DNA of 50,714 nucleotides. Source: a virus. Shown here one piece after another: positions 29,522 to 38,418 of this stretch (the first letter of the stretch is position 1; each line of letters starts with the position of its first letter). The translations under genes and the position numbers were made by a program. The stretch covers positions 1 through 50,714 of IMG/VR virus record IMGVR_UViG_3300044637_001673. The stretch is one strand, 5' to 3'. The notes below the pieces were generated by a model. The model was not told where the DNA came from. It saw nothing but the letters and a program-made list of their open reading frames with translations, and ran no database searches.

Positions 29522-29788
29522 CTATTCCTCCAATTTAGATTTTGCAAGTACCACCTCAGCCATGGACACCTCTTTTGTCTTACCAATAACTAATGACTCT
29601 TTTAGTATTGAGTTTGGTATATGAACTAAGAAGTCCTTACCGTTAAAGGTTGAAAGGTTTTGATTCAACTCTATTGAAGAGTGAATCATATTTAAAAATA
29701 TTTTAAACTGCACCTCATCCATGAAAGTCTCATTTAAAACTTCTCCGAACTTAGGATGAACTATCAATACGTGTTTATGTGTTGCCAT
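29522..29788 (-). CDS. hypothetical protein, 88 aa
   Basis: Mixed strand-helix protein (MATHKHVLIVHPKFGEVLNE), soluble. Unknown. Second gene of the unit started at 30215. Confidence 0.62.
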   Translation of the reverse strand: MATHKHVLIVHPKFGEVLNETFMDEVQFKIFLNMIHSSIELNQNLSTFNGKDFLVHIPNSILKESLVIGKTKEVSMAEVVLAKSKLEE

Positions 29789-29826
29789 ATTTTTTATTTA
29801 TTGTAAAGTTAAGAATAAATTTTAAA

Positions 29827-30210
29827 TTAAACAATTTCTTTGTAAGTTATTTTTTTAATATTCACATTATCATAGTGAGTATCTACGCCAAAATATTTAA
29901 TCTCATTTGCTATTATTTTTTCAATTTTGTATCTATAATAACCATTACATCTTACTTTAAATCTTTCACAGTATCTGTTTGAGTAAAAATAACTACCGTA
30001 TACTCTCATATCAACAACCACATCAACTTCATACAAAAAACTACTACCCCAACTGTTTTTATATTTTCTTACATTAACAATTTTTACAACCGCCTTATCA
30101 AGTTCAGAATACGCGGCATTATCTACCTGTTTTAATTCAAAATTTGATTCTTTCAAAACCATTTTGATTGCCTTTACTTGTGTGTCTCTGATTGCTTTTC
30201 CTTCTTTCAT
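29827..30210 (-). CDS. hypothetical protein, 127 aa
   Basis: I choose the ATG at 30208-30210 (MKEGKAIRDTQVKAIKMVLK), since a -10 box ends 4 nt before it; the ATG at 30270 lies upstream of that promoter. The C-terminal half is strand-rich and tyrosine-rich (RVYGSYFYSNRYCERFKVRC). No family recognised. Confidence 0.68.
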   Translation of the reverse strand: MKEGKAIRDTQVKAIKMVLKESNFELKQVDNAAYSELDKAVVKIVNVRKYKNSWGSSFLYEVDVVVDMRVYGSYFYSNRYCERFKVRCNGYYRYKIEKIIANEIKYFGVDTHYDNVNIKKITYKEIV

Positions 30211-30214
30211 GATA

Positions 30215-30245
30215 CAAAGATATGCAAAAATTTTTAATGCACAAA
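30215..30245 (-). promoter_or_regulatory. host-type promoter, leaderless arrangement
   Basis: Minus strand TTTG, 19 nt, TATCTTTG, TATC, ATG. Confidence 0.75.
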
Positions 30246-30302
30246 AAAATGGACAATAATATTTTATCATCCATCAATTTTTTTTACCAGTAATCATGTT
30301 TT

Positions 30303-31246
30303 AAAAAAAGGTTGAGATTACACCTGTTATTGAGAACCTTTAGAGTCATTATTTATTCTACTCTTATCCACTTCCTTTTGAGAAGTATTCCTCAGTGACG
30401 ATTATTTAGGTGAATCACTCCTTGAGGTTTGAATTACTCTCACCTTACTTGACTCTTTCCGAGGATGCCTCCCCAGTTCGTCCTTGCGGGACTAAAGGTT
30501 TTTCGGATAATTACACTCAGACTTGGGATCCTTGTGTGCAATGAACGGCTCATTACTATGTAGTCACCTTTCATTCAAACCTGACAGACACTTTTACATT
30601 TTTACTTTTTAGAGTTTACAGCCTAATGTAAATTAATGTTGTGTGTTGTGGATTGTCAAAGTAGTGGTCTGCCAACCGAGCCAACCCATCTTTTGGACGA
30701 ATCGATACTCAACTACTCTGTGAAATGTCCCCATTTCCATACATCAAGATTACTTCAAAACAATTCCTTTGGTAAGGAATTATTAGGGTTGGTAACAGCA
30801 CCACCTGTACACGAACATACCTTTCGGTTTTAAGTACCCTATCATAATGGAACACGCAATAATAAAATCGGATAATCTTATTTTTTGCATAATTCCTACG
30901 GGTTATTCCTCTTGGTGTTCCCACCTCAAACTGACAACCCACATTGCCAGTTCGTCGAACCACTTTCCCTACAGCGTTGCCCTCGGTACTAAAGGTTAAA
31001 CGGTATCCCGCTTGTGTACTCGACCTCAACAAGTCATAAGACTCACCAAGACGCAAACCCATTACACGTTAGGTTCACTTTATCCCACTTTCGTGGTTTA
31101 TTTTAATGGACCATACACGGCCCAATGACTTAATTTAGTTTCACACTTAAAGAAAGGGAGGTGTTAATTCGCTTTTTATAATTGTGACGACAATTTCAGT
31201 CGGTTTTAGTTTTTCAAAGAACGTTTCAGGTCTTTTCCTGATTTGT
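30303..31246 (-). ncRNA. giant structured RNA candidate (GOLLD/ROOL-like), ~945 nt
   Basis: No credible gene, yet a full transcription unit: promoter at 31251, boxA at 31211, end hairpin AAAGGTT/AACCTTT with T7 at 30303-30341. Hairpins seen directly (minus strand): CCAC-GAAA-GTGG (31085), GGTG-GGAA-CACC (30914), ACC-GAAA-GGT (30819) and GAAATG-GGGA-CATTTC (30722), all GNRA loops; ATTCCTT/AAGGAAT (30763), CTGGCAA/TTGTCAG (30931), AATAAGAT/ATTTTATT inside GCAA/TTGC (30856), GGGCC/GGTCC (near 31110), ATTGT/ACAAT (31181), GAGG/CCTC (30461), TAGGGT/ACCCTA closing 30784-30842. Size, setting beside a phage tRNA array and ornate structure fit GOLLD or ROOL RNAs; homology is untested. Confidence 0.7.
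31211..31223 (-). promoter_or_regulatory. boxA-like antitermination site
   Basis: Minus strand CGTTCTTTGAAAAACT, close to the Bacillus rRNA boxA, about 35 nt into the giant RNA. Confidence 0.6.
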
Positions 31247-31250
31247 TTTA

Positions 31251-31281
31251 CAAAGTTAAGTCTTTTTTTTCAATTAGACAA
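31251..31281 (-). promoter_or_regulatory. host-type promoter of the giant RNA
   Basis: Minus strand TTG, 20 nt, TAACTTTG, followed by GTAAAACAAAT as at the tRNA promoter 18403. A CAGG/CCTG hairpin (31227-31240) separates it from boxA. Confidence 0.75.
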
Positions 31282-31289
31282 GTACTTTT

Positions 31290-31430
31290 TTAATTTTTTT
31301 CTACGTACACCTTGTCAGTTCCGTATTTTTTAGCCATGATATCAGCAAACTGATAATTAGGTGTATATACTTTCTGACCTTCGTTATTGATGTAGGCGTA
31401 AATTTCATTTACAACTTGATCTTCGCTCAT
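31290..31430 (-). CDS. small hypothetical protein, 46 aa
   Basis: ATG at 31428-31430: MSEDQVVNEIYAYINNEGQK ... FADIMAKKYGTDKVYVEKN. Good codon use and its own promoter 50 nt upstream. Its end touches the promoter of the giant RNA. Unknown function. Confidence 0.65.
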   Translation of the reverse strand: MSEDQVVNEIYAYINNEGQKVYTPNYQFADIMAKKYGTDKVYVEKN

Positions 31431-31479
31431 GTCTTAACATTATTTCAATTTATTATTAGGACATTTCCTAATTGTTTTA

Positions 31480-31510
31480 CAAATCTAAAACATTTATTCT
31501 AAACTGTCAA
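31480..31510 (-). promoter_or_regulatory. host-type promoter for the 46-aa gene
   Basis: Minus strand TTG, 20 nt, TAGATTTG. Confidence 0.7.
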
Positions 31511-31579
31511 TTGTTTTTTTAAAAAAATAATGAATTTTGTTAGAGGTATTTTATAAATATATAAATATGTTACAAAAAA

Positions 31580-33319
31580 CTAGTAGTTTGATAAATTTTT
31601 TAATAATTCTATTCCAAGAGTTTTGTGTTTTCCTTTAAGTGGGATTTCAAAAACGTTATTACCTGGAAATTTATACGTTTTTTCGGGTAACATTAACTTT
31701 GTATGTCCAGTATCATCAATACCTAATAATGGGTATGGTACGTTTTTCATAGTTATAGAATTACTTTCAATCATTGTACATTTTTCAGGATGATCCCATT
31801 GTCCTCTATTATCAACAACACAATCTAATTTTTCCATTATATAGTCCCATTCTTTTTCTGATAAAGTTTTACCACCCTTTATATGATTTTTTAAAAGTGA
31901 TTCAACACCTTTTTTATAACTTTCTTTAGATTCTTTTAGGTTAGCTGGTGTCCCTATTTTTTTATTTAATATATCAACAAATGTTTTTTGAATATCCTTT
32001 AATAGATCAACATATTTTCTATCGCCTTCTTGTTTTTTACCACTATATAAAAAATTAATACCTGATATATTTGTAATACATTTATGTCCTCCTGAATTAG
32101 CTTTTATAACATCTAACCCATTAACCGAAACTTTATCTAATAACATTCTTTGTTTTTCACTTAAACTTCTATATAGTCTAGATGATATATTAGATAAAAT
32201 ATCTCTTAAACTTCCATAATCCCCTTGTATTTTAAATGAAGGCGAGTTTCCATATATTGCCATCATATCTTTAAATGTAAACCCAACAGATCCATATTCC
32301 GTTCCCATTTCAGATAATCTTTTTAGAGTACCAAATGTTATTTTTTGTGAGGTTAATTCACCTTTAAAAACATCTAAAACCTCATCTTTTATCTCACCTA
32401 AATCAACACCCTTTAACGCTCTTTCTTTTTTGTATGGATTGCAAGAAGACTGAACCAACCCTTTAGGCCAAGCCATCACAATAAAATCAGCATCAGGATT
32501 ATTTCTAAATGGTGTATACCTATCATAAGATCCCGACTTCACCATTGATCCTCCTCCGTATTGAACAATCACATTACCTTGTACATCAAGATTTTTATAA
32601 TTTTTCATTTTAGAAACGTAGTCTTCTTGATTTTTTACTAAATCATCTATATTCGCATAACCTTTTTCTTTTATGATTTTTTTAATCAAATTTAATATAC
32701 TCAAAAGTGATGGTTTTGCTTCTAAAACAAGTCGCTCTAAAAATTTTGGTTTGTTTTTAAATGCTAATAGTAGTTTGTTTGTTACAAGCCCCATTAACAT
32801 TTTATTTCTTTTCAATGATTCATTTTTATCATATTTGAAGAGATAATTCATTACCATTTCCGGTGTTATGTCATTTACTGCAAAATTTGCAGAATCAACT
32901 GTTGATATTAGGTGTATGTCTTCTGATGTGAATATTTCTTTTGGTGATATACTTTGTGAAATTGTTTCAACGTTTGATCTTGACGATTTGAAGTTTGTTG
33001 CGGTGTCCTTTTCTACACCCGCTTGACTGTCGTGATGGTCTGTATGAATAACAAACATTGGTTTTCCGTGTGCAAAATCAACTAAAACTGGCATAACTTC
33101 ACCACTACCTTCAGGTTTTTTTATTCCAAATTCTTTATCTCCGTATTGAATAATTTCAGCATCAACAACATTAATACCGTTTTGTTCAAGGTAGTTTTTC
33201 ATTGCAATTGCCGTAGTAACCCCATCTAAATCTTGGTGAAAGTATATTTTAGCTTTCTTGTATCTTTTTGCCAGTAAATTAATGTCTCTAATTCCCGATT
33301 CTTTGATTAGTCTTTTCAT
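31580..33319 (-). CDS. DHH-family phosphoesterase, tagged
   Basis: 579 aa. FHQDLDG (Asp30, Asp32), LVD (Asp80) and TDHHDSQAG (Asp93-His94-His95) are DHH motifs I to III for two metals; NSGGHKCITNISG near residue 420 is the DHHA1-like GGH loop. Family members are RecJ or NrnA-type nucleases. The start MKRLIKE is a very short version of the window's tag (I-K-E), so the enzyme may be packaged. The C-terminal 140 residues are an extra domain. ATATTTAT at 33325-33332 follows a terminator. Confidence 0.85.
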   Translation of the reverse strand: MKRLIKESGIRDINLLAKRYKKAKIYFHQDLDGVTTAIAMKNYLEQNGINVVDAEIIQYGDKEFGIKKPEGSGEVMPVLVDFAHGKPMFVIHTDHHDSQAGVEKDTATNFKSSRSNVETISQSISPKEIFTSEDIHLISTVDSANFAVNDITPEMVMNYLFKYDKNESLKRNKMLMGLVTNKLLLAFKNKPKFLERLVLEAKPSLLSILNLIKKIIKEKGYANIDDLVKNQEDYVSKMKNYKNLDVQGNVIVQYGGGSMVKSGSYDRYTPFRNNPDADFIVMAWPKGLVQSSCNPYKKERALKGVDLGEIKDEVLDVFKGELTSQKITFGTLKRLSEMGTEYGSVGFTFKDMMAIYGNSPSFKIQGDYGSLRDILSNISSRLYRSLSEKQRMLLDKVSVNGLDVIKANSGGHKCITNISGINFLYSGKKQEGDRKYVDLLKDIQKTFVDILNKKIGTPANLKESKESYKKGVESLLKNHIKGGKTLSEKEWDYIMEKLDCVVDNRGQWDHPEKCTMIESNSITMKNVPYPLLGIDDTGHTKLMLPEKTYKFPGNNVFEIPLKGKHKTLGIELLKNLSNY

Positions 33320-33342
33320 ACTAAATAAATATGAAACAAAAC

Positions 33343-33364
33343 AAAAAAACCAACATTACTGTTG
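33343..33364 (-). terminator. rho-independent terminator overlapping a stop codon
   Basis: Minus strand CCAACA GTAA TGTTGG TTTTTTTG; the loop contains the TAA of the methyltransferase gene. Confidence 0.8.
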
Positions 33365-34204
33365 GTCTTCTTTAATATCTTCTAACTTTTTAAAGTATTC
33401 TACTCTTGTTTTCGCAATTTCGGTGTAGTTTGGTGATAGTTCTATTCCTAACCACCTTCGTCCGAGAACTTCAGCGGCAACTAAACTAGTACCACTTCCA
33501 GCAAATGGGTCCAATACTATATCATCTTTATATGATAATATCTTGATTGCCTTTGTTGGTATGTCCATTGAAAAGGTTGCTTTGGTTAGAGACTTAGTAT
33601 CGGCAAAATAATTCCATTGACCAAATACAAGTTCCATGAATTCTTTTTTATCTTGTTCTTCGTACACCACTTTTTTCTTAAAAGTTCCGTCTTCTTGCTC
33701 TATCTCTGTAGGGACTCCTTTCCATTGTGGTTCACCTTTAACCTTTTTAATATGAACTTTTTTATATGCCAAAATAACACATTCCTTTGGGTTATAGATA
33801 TAAGGACTGGATGGACTCATCCACGATCCCCATGCTGTGGTTTTACTACGATGAGGTGATTGTTCTTCTAAATCAACAATACCAAAGAATCCAAAACCGA
33901 TTTCTTTCATTATTTGGTACATCTCCGAAACAAAGAATATTCTCCCACCCTTCTTTTGTCTGTTAATTTCGTAAGGGATGTTTAATGCAATTCTTCCATC
34001 ATCTTTTAATACTTTATAAGCTTCAGTTAACCAATTTCTTGCAAACACAACATATTCTTGAAAATCAACGTCGTCATCATGCGTATCATAAGCAATACCA
34101 ACACCATAGGGTGGTGAGGTCACGATTAGGTCAATACAACCTTCAGGTAATGTTTTCATGACCTCAACGCAGTCACCATTTATAATCTTGTTTGTTTCTA
34201 TCAT
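33356..34204 (-). CDS. DNA methyltransferase (TSPPY type), second copy
   Basis: 282 aa. VTSPPYG (residues 28-34, motif IV), DPFAGSGTS near residue 232 (motif I); beta-class order. It differs clearly from the 20926-21711 enzyme, so the two probably have different targets. No nuclease gene is adjacent, which fits an orphan protective enzyme. Overlaps the lipoprotein gene by 4 nt. Confidence 0.9.
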   Translation of the reverse strand: MIETNKIINGDCVEVMKTLPEGCIDLIVTSPPYGVGIAYDTHDDDVDFQEYVVFARNWLTEAYKVLKDDGRIALNIPYEINRQKKGGRIFFVSEMYQIMKEIGFGFFGIVDLEEQSPHRSKTTAWGSWMSPSSPYIYNPKECVILAYKKVHIKKVKGEPQWKGVPTEIEQEDGTFKKKVVYEEQDKKEFMELVFGQWNYFADTKSLTKATFSMDIPTKAIKILSYKDDIVLDPFAGSGTSLVAAEVLGRRWLGIELSPNYTEIAKTRVEYFKKLEDIKEDQQ

Positions 34205-34851
34205 TTTTGTAATTTAATTTTATTATCTAACAAGTTTTGATTTATCAATAACATATCGGGACTTACTTTAATCATAAGTGCCATATTACTTTTAGACCTA
34301 ATTGAGTTTATGTTTTCAAATGTGTCTATTTTAGATGCAAATCTTGTTATTGAAGTATAGGTACCTGTTTTTAACTTATCAATATCCTTATCACCAAACT
34401 TTCTAATATCATCTAAATAAAGTACTGGTGTCTTTCTAATTAAAGTTTTACCCTTGTAACATATCCAATCATAGTCGTACTCATTTGTTTGATATAACTT
34501 TGATACTGAACTTTTTAATGCTCTTTCTAATATTTCCACGTTTTTAAAATCACACTGAAGTCTTACAATATAGTTTTCATAATCTTCTGTGATAGTAACA
34601 TTTGTGATACCTTCTTGTTCTTGTAATGTTTTTTTAAAAAAACTAATTTTTTGTTTTATTTCAGATATTTCAGGAACTTTTTCACCATATAAACTATCAA
34701 GAGCAAGTATTGCTGAGGTTTTGGTTTTACTTTGACTAAGGTTAATTGAATACTTAAAAGTTCCTGATCCGTCGGAGTTTAATTTTAAATCTTCAATTAT
34801 TTCAATACAAGATGTTAATAACAATATTAACAAAAAATAAAAATATTTCAT
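34201..34851 (-). CDS. lipoprotein, 216 aa
   Basis: Signal MKYFYFLLILLLTSC with lipobox LTSC. Mature part: strand-rich start (LKLNSDGSGTFKYSINLS), helices and strands, ends QNLLDNKIKLQK. Resembles in outline host envelope lipoproteins. Overlaps the DUF3310 gene by 4 nt. Role in envelope or exclusion is only a guess. Confidence 0.7.
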   Translation of the reverse strand: MKYFYFLLILLLTSCIEIIEDLKLNSDGSGTFKYSINLSQSKTKTSAILALDSLYGEKVPEISEIKQKISFFKKTLQEQEGITNVTITEDYENYIVRLQCDFKNVEILERALKSSVSKLYQTNEYDYDWICYKGKTLIRKTPVLYLDDIRKFGDKDIDKLKTGTYTSITRFASKIDTFENINSIRSKSNMALMIKVSPDMLLINQNLLDNKIKLQK

Positions 34852-35069
34852 TTTTTATCTAATGTATTTATATGGTGTTGTAAATACCACAACGCCTTTT
34901 TTAGGTCCTCCAACTCCTTTTCTTTATTTTTTTTACCGGCTCTTGATATGTATTTAATAGTATTACCAAGTGAGAACCCTAAATCCCACGCATCAATTAC
35001 CTTGATAGCTTCATATGTGTTATCTTCTCCCCCATAATGTTGTGGGTGATTTACTTGTTCATTACTCAT
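34848..35069 (-). CDS. DUF3310 family protein, 73 aa
   Basis: ATG at 35067-35069 (MSNEQVNHPQHYGG). The blocks VNHPQHY, YEAIKVIDAW, GNTIKYISRAGKK and LEDLKKALWYLQHHI are the DUF3310 signature, common in phages and often called nucleotide-kinase-like, though the activity is uncertain. Confidence 0.88.
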   Translation of the reverse strand: MSNEQVNHPQHYGGEDNTYEAIKVIDAWDLGFSLGNTIKYISRAGKKNKEKELEDLKKALWYLQHHINTLDKK

Positions 35070-35256
35070 AAATCCCAAGTTGGTTTAAATAATTTCTTAC
35101 TTGTTTACCTAACTCCATGTCGTTAGGGTATTTTTTTACTAGTTCAATTATTACTTTTGAATCAACGTTGATTTCTTTTTTTTGAACTGATGGGTGTTTG
35201 TACCCAAACTCTTTTTCTTGTCTTAACTCGTTTAATGATCTTTGTTTTACTATCAT
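35062..35256 (-). CDS. hypothetical protein, 64 aa
   Basis: Basic helical N-terminus (MIVKQRSLNELRQEKEFGYK), then a helical part. Overlaps the DUF3310 start by 8 nt. Unknown. Confidence 0.65.
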   Translation of the reverse strand: MIVKQRSLNELRQEKEFGYKHPSVQKKEINVDSKVIIELVKKYPNDMELGKQVRNYLNQLGIYE

Positions 35257-35282
35257 GACTTTTTTATTTCAATAATATCAAA

Positions 35283-36032
35283 CTAAATTTTATTTGTCAA
35301 ATTTTTGTGTTTAATAATTTTTGATTGAATCATGTAGTTCATTATTTTCCTTTTTGCAATAGGAATTAATGTTTCTTTGAGTGGGTAATTATTATTGTGG
35401 TTAATAGTAAAAACAATCAATTTACTATGAACCTTTGGGTCCTGTAAATTTTTAATTAGTGGTTTTTTAACCTCTTTTAGTTTATCGTCAAAATCACCTT
35501 TTGGACATTCACATATTTTTTTTATGTGGCACTTAGTCTCCACACTATCTTTTTTTATTGGTTTTACAATAAACTCATAAAGGTATGTCTTATCATTATA
35601 ATCTAAAAAGAATAATCCTTGTTTTGGGTCAATGTTTTTTGGGTTTTGTACTGGATCAATTGAAACGGTATCATTAACAATATCCCAAATGGCTTTAGCG
35701 TGATTAAAATAGTCTGTCAGTTTTGTTGACGAGTATTTACATACGTGGTAAACCTCTAAAATTTCTTCTTTTGTTAGTAAAGGACAATCAACGGGTATTA
35801 AATCTGATATTAATATTTCATCATCAGGGTCCTTCAATGTCCTATTAAGTGTTAAAATTTGACCTTTTTCAATTAATAAATTGATACTAGCAAGATGTAG
35901 TGATATTTCTTGAAACTGTGGGTATAACTTAAAACCATTTAAGTTTTTATCTAATTTTTGTAAATAACCTAAAAGAACCAATTGTTTGTGTTCTAAATCT
36001 ATTGGGTCTTGGAATAACCAGTCAGTCTTCAT
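35283..36032 (-). CDS. conserved hypothetical protein, 249 aa
   Basis: MKTDWLFQDPIDLEHKQLVL opens a helical domain (1-100); the C-terminal half has KDSVETKCHIKKICECPKGD and a long basic helix (PIAKRKIMNYMIQSKIIKH). I recall similar openings in structural-neighbourhood genes of related phages but no function. A neck or tail role cannot be shown. Confidence 0.68.
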   Translation of the reverse strand: MKTDWLFQDPIDLEHKQLVLLGYLQKLDKNLNGFKLYPQFQEISLHLASINLLIEKGQILTLNRTLKDPDDEILISDLIPVDCPLLTKEEILEVYHVCKYSSTKLTDYFNHAKAIWDIVNDTVSIDPVQNPKNIDPKQGLFFLDYNDKTYLYEFIVKPIKKDSVETKCHIKKICECPKGDFDDKLKEVKKPLIKNLQDPKVHSKLIVFTINHNNNYPLKETLIPIAKRKIMNYMIQSKIIKHKNLTNKI

Positions 36033-36081
36033 TAAAATATTTTAGATAAAAAATAGATGTTTTTTTAATGAGTGTAAATGA

Positions 36082-37263
36082 TTAGTTATATCTCATCACA
36101 TAATATTCCTCTCCGTTGATGGTATACGAGTCTTCAGTTCCGTCATAACCATTTAAAATACTTCCATACCCATCAGTTCTAATTACGTAATCAATGGCAG
36201 CATCTACATCCACAAAATTTAAAAGGTATTGATTATCATAACCTCTATCTTTTAAAGTTCTAAATATATCATCTTTGTTATCATCAACCATACCTTCTAT
36301 GGTATCTTCAATTTCTTGTTCATTATAATCACCTTCTGGATTTTCCTTAATGTCTTCTATTAATTGTTCGTAGTCGTAAATATCACTTTCAATTTCTTCT
36401 TGTTCTTCATCGGTTAATCCGCCATCTTCGAGTTTTTGATTTAGTCTATCAATATTTGCTTGGTGTATTTCTAAATATTGTTTTTGTTGTTTGGTAAATT
36501 CTTTAGTTATATTCCAATCTTCAGGGCTTTGTCTAACGTATTCGCTATAGTCCTCATAAAGATAGTCTCTCACATATCTTTCATCAATATGGTATTCCCA
36601 AACCCAATCTCTAAATGTGTCAAAACCAGATTCCTCAATTTGTGATTCTAAATTTTCTTTTGCCGCATCATATATTTTATCACCTTCATAAACAACATAT
36701 TCACTTTCAAAGTTTTTTGATCCTAACCAAAGATAGACACTTGAGTCTCCGTAATGGTTATAATTCTCTTTAAATAAAAAATACTTATCTTCACCTTCTT
36801 CTACAACACCGTTTTCTTTAAGGTACTCAAAAATTGCTTCGGTTTCATTTGATTCTTTGTCATTATTTTCAACATTCCAATCATCATCTTCTCTTAATAC
36901 GTCTTGTTGTGCAAGTCTTTGTTTATGGATTTTTAATTTTTCTAATCTTTCCATTTCAGATCCCCAATAATCCAATCTTCCTATTACTTTATTTTTATCA
37001 AAAAATGAAATGTTTGTATGACCGATATCTAAATCACCTTGCACTAAATCAATACTATCAATATTTTTTACATCTTTTCTACCTCTAAGATCTAATTCAC
37101 CTGTAATTCTAATTTTTTTACCGGCATAGTCAGGAAGTCTTTTAATAAACGCACCGTCACCATTAACATAATCCAAAAGTTCTTTATATTCTTCAGGACT
37201 AATATCAACCCACTCTTCGGTCTCTTCTTTTATTATTTTTTTAATTAAGGAATTTAAACTCAT
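36082..37263 (-). CDS. tagged protein with beta-solenoid-like segment, 393 aa
   Basis: Tag MSLNSLIKKIIKE (possible cut after Glu13). Residues ~50-100 have repeated strand turns (ITGELDLRGRKDVKNIDSID, LVQGDLDIGHTNIS) like a short right-handed beta-helix. The rest is strongly acidic and helical (DGGLTDEEQEEIESDIYDYE). TATTTATAA lies 6 nt before the start. Probably an internal or core protein. Confidence 0.72.
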   Translation of the reverse strand: MSLNSLIKKIIKEETEEWVDISPEEYKELLDYVNGDGAFIKRLPDYAGKKIRITGELDLRGRKDVKNIDSIDLVQGDLDIGHTNISFFDKNKVIGRLDYWGSEMERLEKLKIHKQRLAQQDVLREDDDWNVENNDKESNETEAIFEYLKENGVVEEGEDKYFLFKENYNHYGDSSVYLWLGSKNFESEYVVYEGDKIYDAAKENLESQIEESGFDTFRDWVWEYHIDERYVRDYLYEDYSEYVRQSPEDWNITKEFTKQQKQYLEIHQANIDRLNQKLEDGGLTDEEQEEIESDIYDYEQLIEDIKENPEGDYNEQEIEDTIEGMVDDNKDDIFRTLKDRGYDNQYLLNFVDVDAAIDYVIRTDGYGSILNGYDGTEDSYTINGEEYYVMRYN

Positions 37264-37349
37264 ATTTTATAAATAGTTTATGTTTACAAATGAATATTCA
37301 TAGTTTATAAATATTTATATATAAAATAAACCTCTAAAAAATTTTAGTC

Positions 37350-37484
37350 ATGGGATGTGGTTGCAAAAACAAAAATAATGGTCAACAAGCTCAACAGCCT
37401 GTTCAGACTCAACAAGAGTCAAACAACAACAACGTAAAAGCTGCCGTTCAAAAGATTGTAGAAAAGTATTACAACAAGAAATAA
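37350..37484 (+). CDS. small Cys-rich/Gln-rich protein, 44 aa
   Basis: MGCGCKNKNNGQQAQQPVQT ... VQKIVEKYYNKK. Two Cys at the N-terminus, Gln/Asn middle, amphipathic end. ATATTTAT lies about 30 nt upstream. I recall MGCGC-type small proteins in similar phages. Unknown role. Confidence 0.65.
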   Translation: MGCGCKNKNNGQQAQQPVQTQQESNNNNVKAAVQKIVEKYYNKK

Positions 37485-37551
37485 AAAACTATTTAATCAT
37501 ATTTTAATTTTTTTTAATATTAATTAAAAATAAAAAGTTAAAAAAATTAAT

Positions 37552-38418
37552 ATGATTGAAGTTTCAAGTTTTTTATCAGGTAAAAATCTATGTAATATTT
37601 TCGCAGACCTTATTGTAAAAGAAATTAATAAAGTATCTCCTGATGCTATAACAGAAATAAAAGTTATAAACGTCAGGAGTTTTTTTATTGTTAAAGGTTT
37701 TACTTCATCTGAAAAAATAGTAAATCTTTCAGACATTTTATCTGATTTATATCAAAGTTATGATGAAAATTTAGTTAAAACCGTTAGAGTGATTGATATA
37801 ATCATTTATAACAAAAAAATTGATTCAAAATTAAAAATTAACATTAATCTCAGTAAAGAATCAAAAAAAGTAGAAGAACCCCTAAAAGTTATTTGTAATA
37901 GATTACAAAAAGAAGGTTACTACTTAAATTTAAAAGTTCATAATAAAAATTTATTTTATGACTTTGAAAATATAGTAGAGTATGATCATGACTATATCTC
38001 TTCTAACTTTAGAGGTTATAATTGCGTAAAAGATGATTTTTCAAATGATTTTTATATTTCTGATTTAGTTTATGGCCTATCAGATAATGGTGAAAAATAT
38101 TATCATTTTTTATTAAATAAAATTTCATTTAACCTATTAAATAGAGGGTTTTCAAATGACTTAAACCTTTTAATTACATCTGAAAATGGTGTAGATGATA
38201 TTGATTCTGAAAACATTAATCTTTCGGTTATTAATAAAACAACAATTAACAACGAAAAACTTGAAAGTCTAATTTTAGATAATTTTAGTTTTAAACTATC
38301 GGACATTAAAAACGAATTTGATTTATCTGAATTTAATTTACTATCTTATTTGTCTGAAGTTAACTACGTTCCAAGTTGGGAAAATTATCAAGGTACGAGG
38401 GATTTAATGTTCTTATAG
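37552..38418 (+). CDS. hypothetical protein, 288 aa
   Basis: Alpha-beta protein, Ser/Asn-rich, with no membrane segment (MIEVSSFLSGKNLCNIFADL; KVINVRSFFIVKGFTSSEKI). The start recalls the N-terminal domain of S-adenosylmethionine synthetase (LxSGKxxxxxAD), but no ATP-binding motifs follow, so I do not assign that name. Converges with the glutaredoxin gene, overlapping 6 nt. Confidence 0.65.
   Translation: MIEVSSFLSGKNLCNIFADLIVKEINKVSPDAITEIKVINVRSFFIVKGFTSSEKIVNLSDILSDLYQSYDENLVKTVRVIDIIIYNKKIDSKLKININLSKESKKVEEPLKVICNRLQKEGYYLNLKVHNKNLFYDFENIVEYDHDYISSNFRGYNCVKDDFSNDFYISDLVYGLSDNGEKYYHFLLNKISFNLLNRGFSNDLNLLITSENGVDDIDSENINLSVINKTTINNEKLESLILDNFSFKLSDIKNEFDLSEFNLLSYLSEVNYVPSWENYQGTRDLMFL

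Noticed and set aside
30709-31062. A 117-codon minus-strand frame inside the giant RNA
   Set aside because: Codon use differs from all phage genes (many CGG, GGG, GTT runs), no ribosome site, no recognisable protein, and its path crosses several hairpins with GNRA loops; the RNA reading explains the segment better.
37552-38418. S-adenosylmethionine synthetase
   Set aside because: Only a short LSGKNL..AD resemblance at the start; the ATP and methionine motifs are absent.
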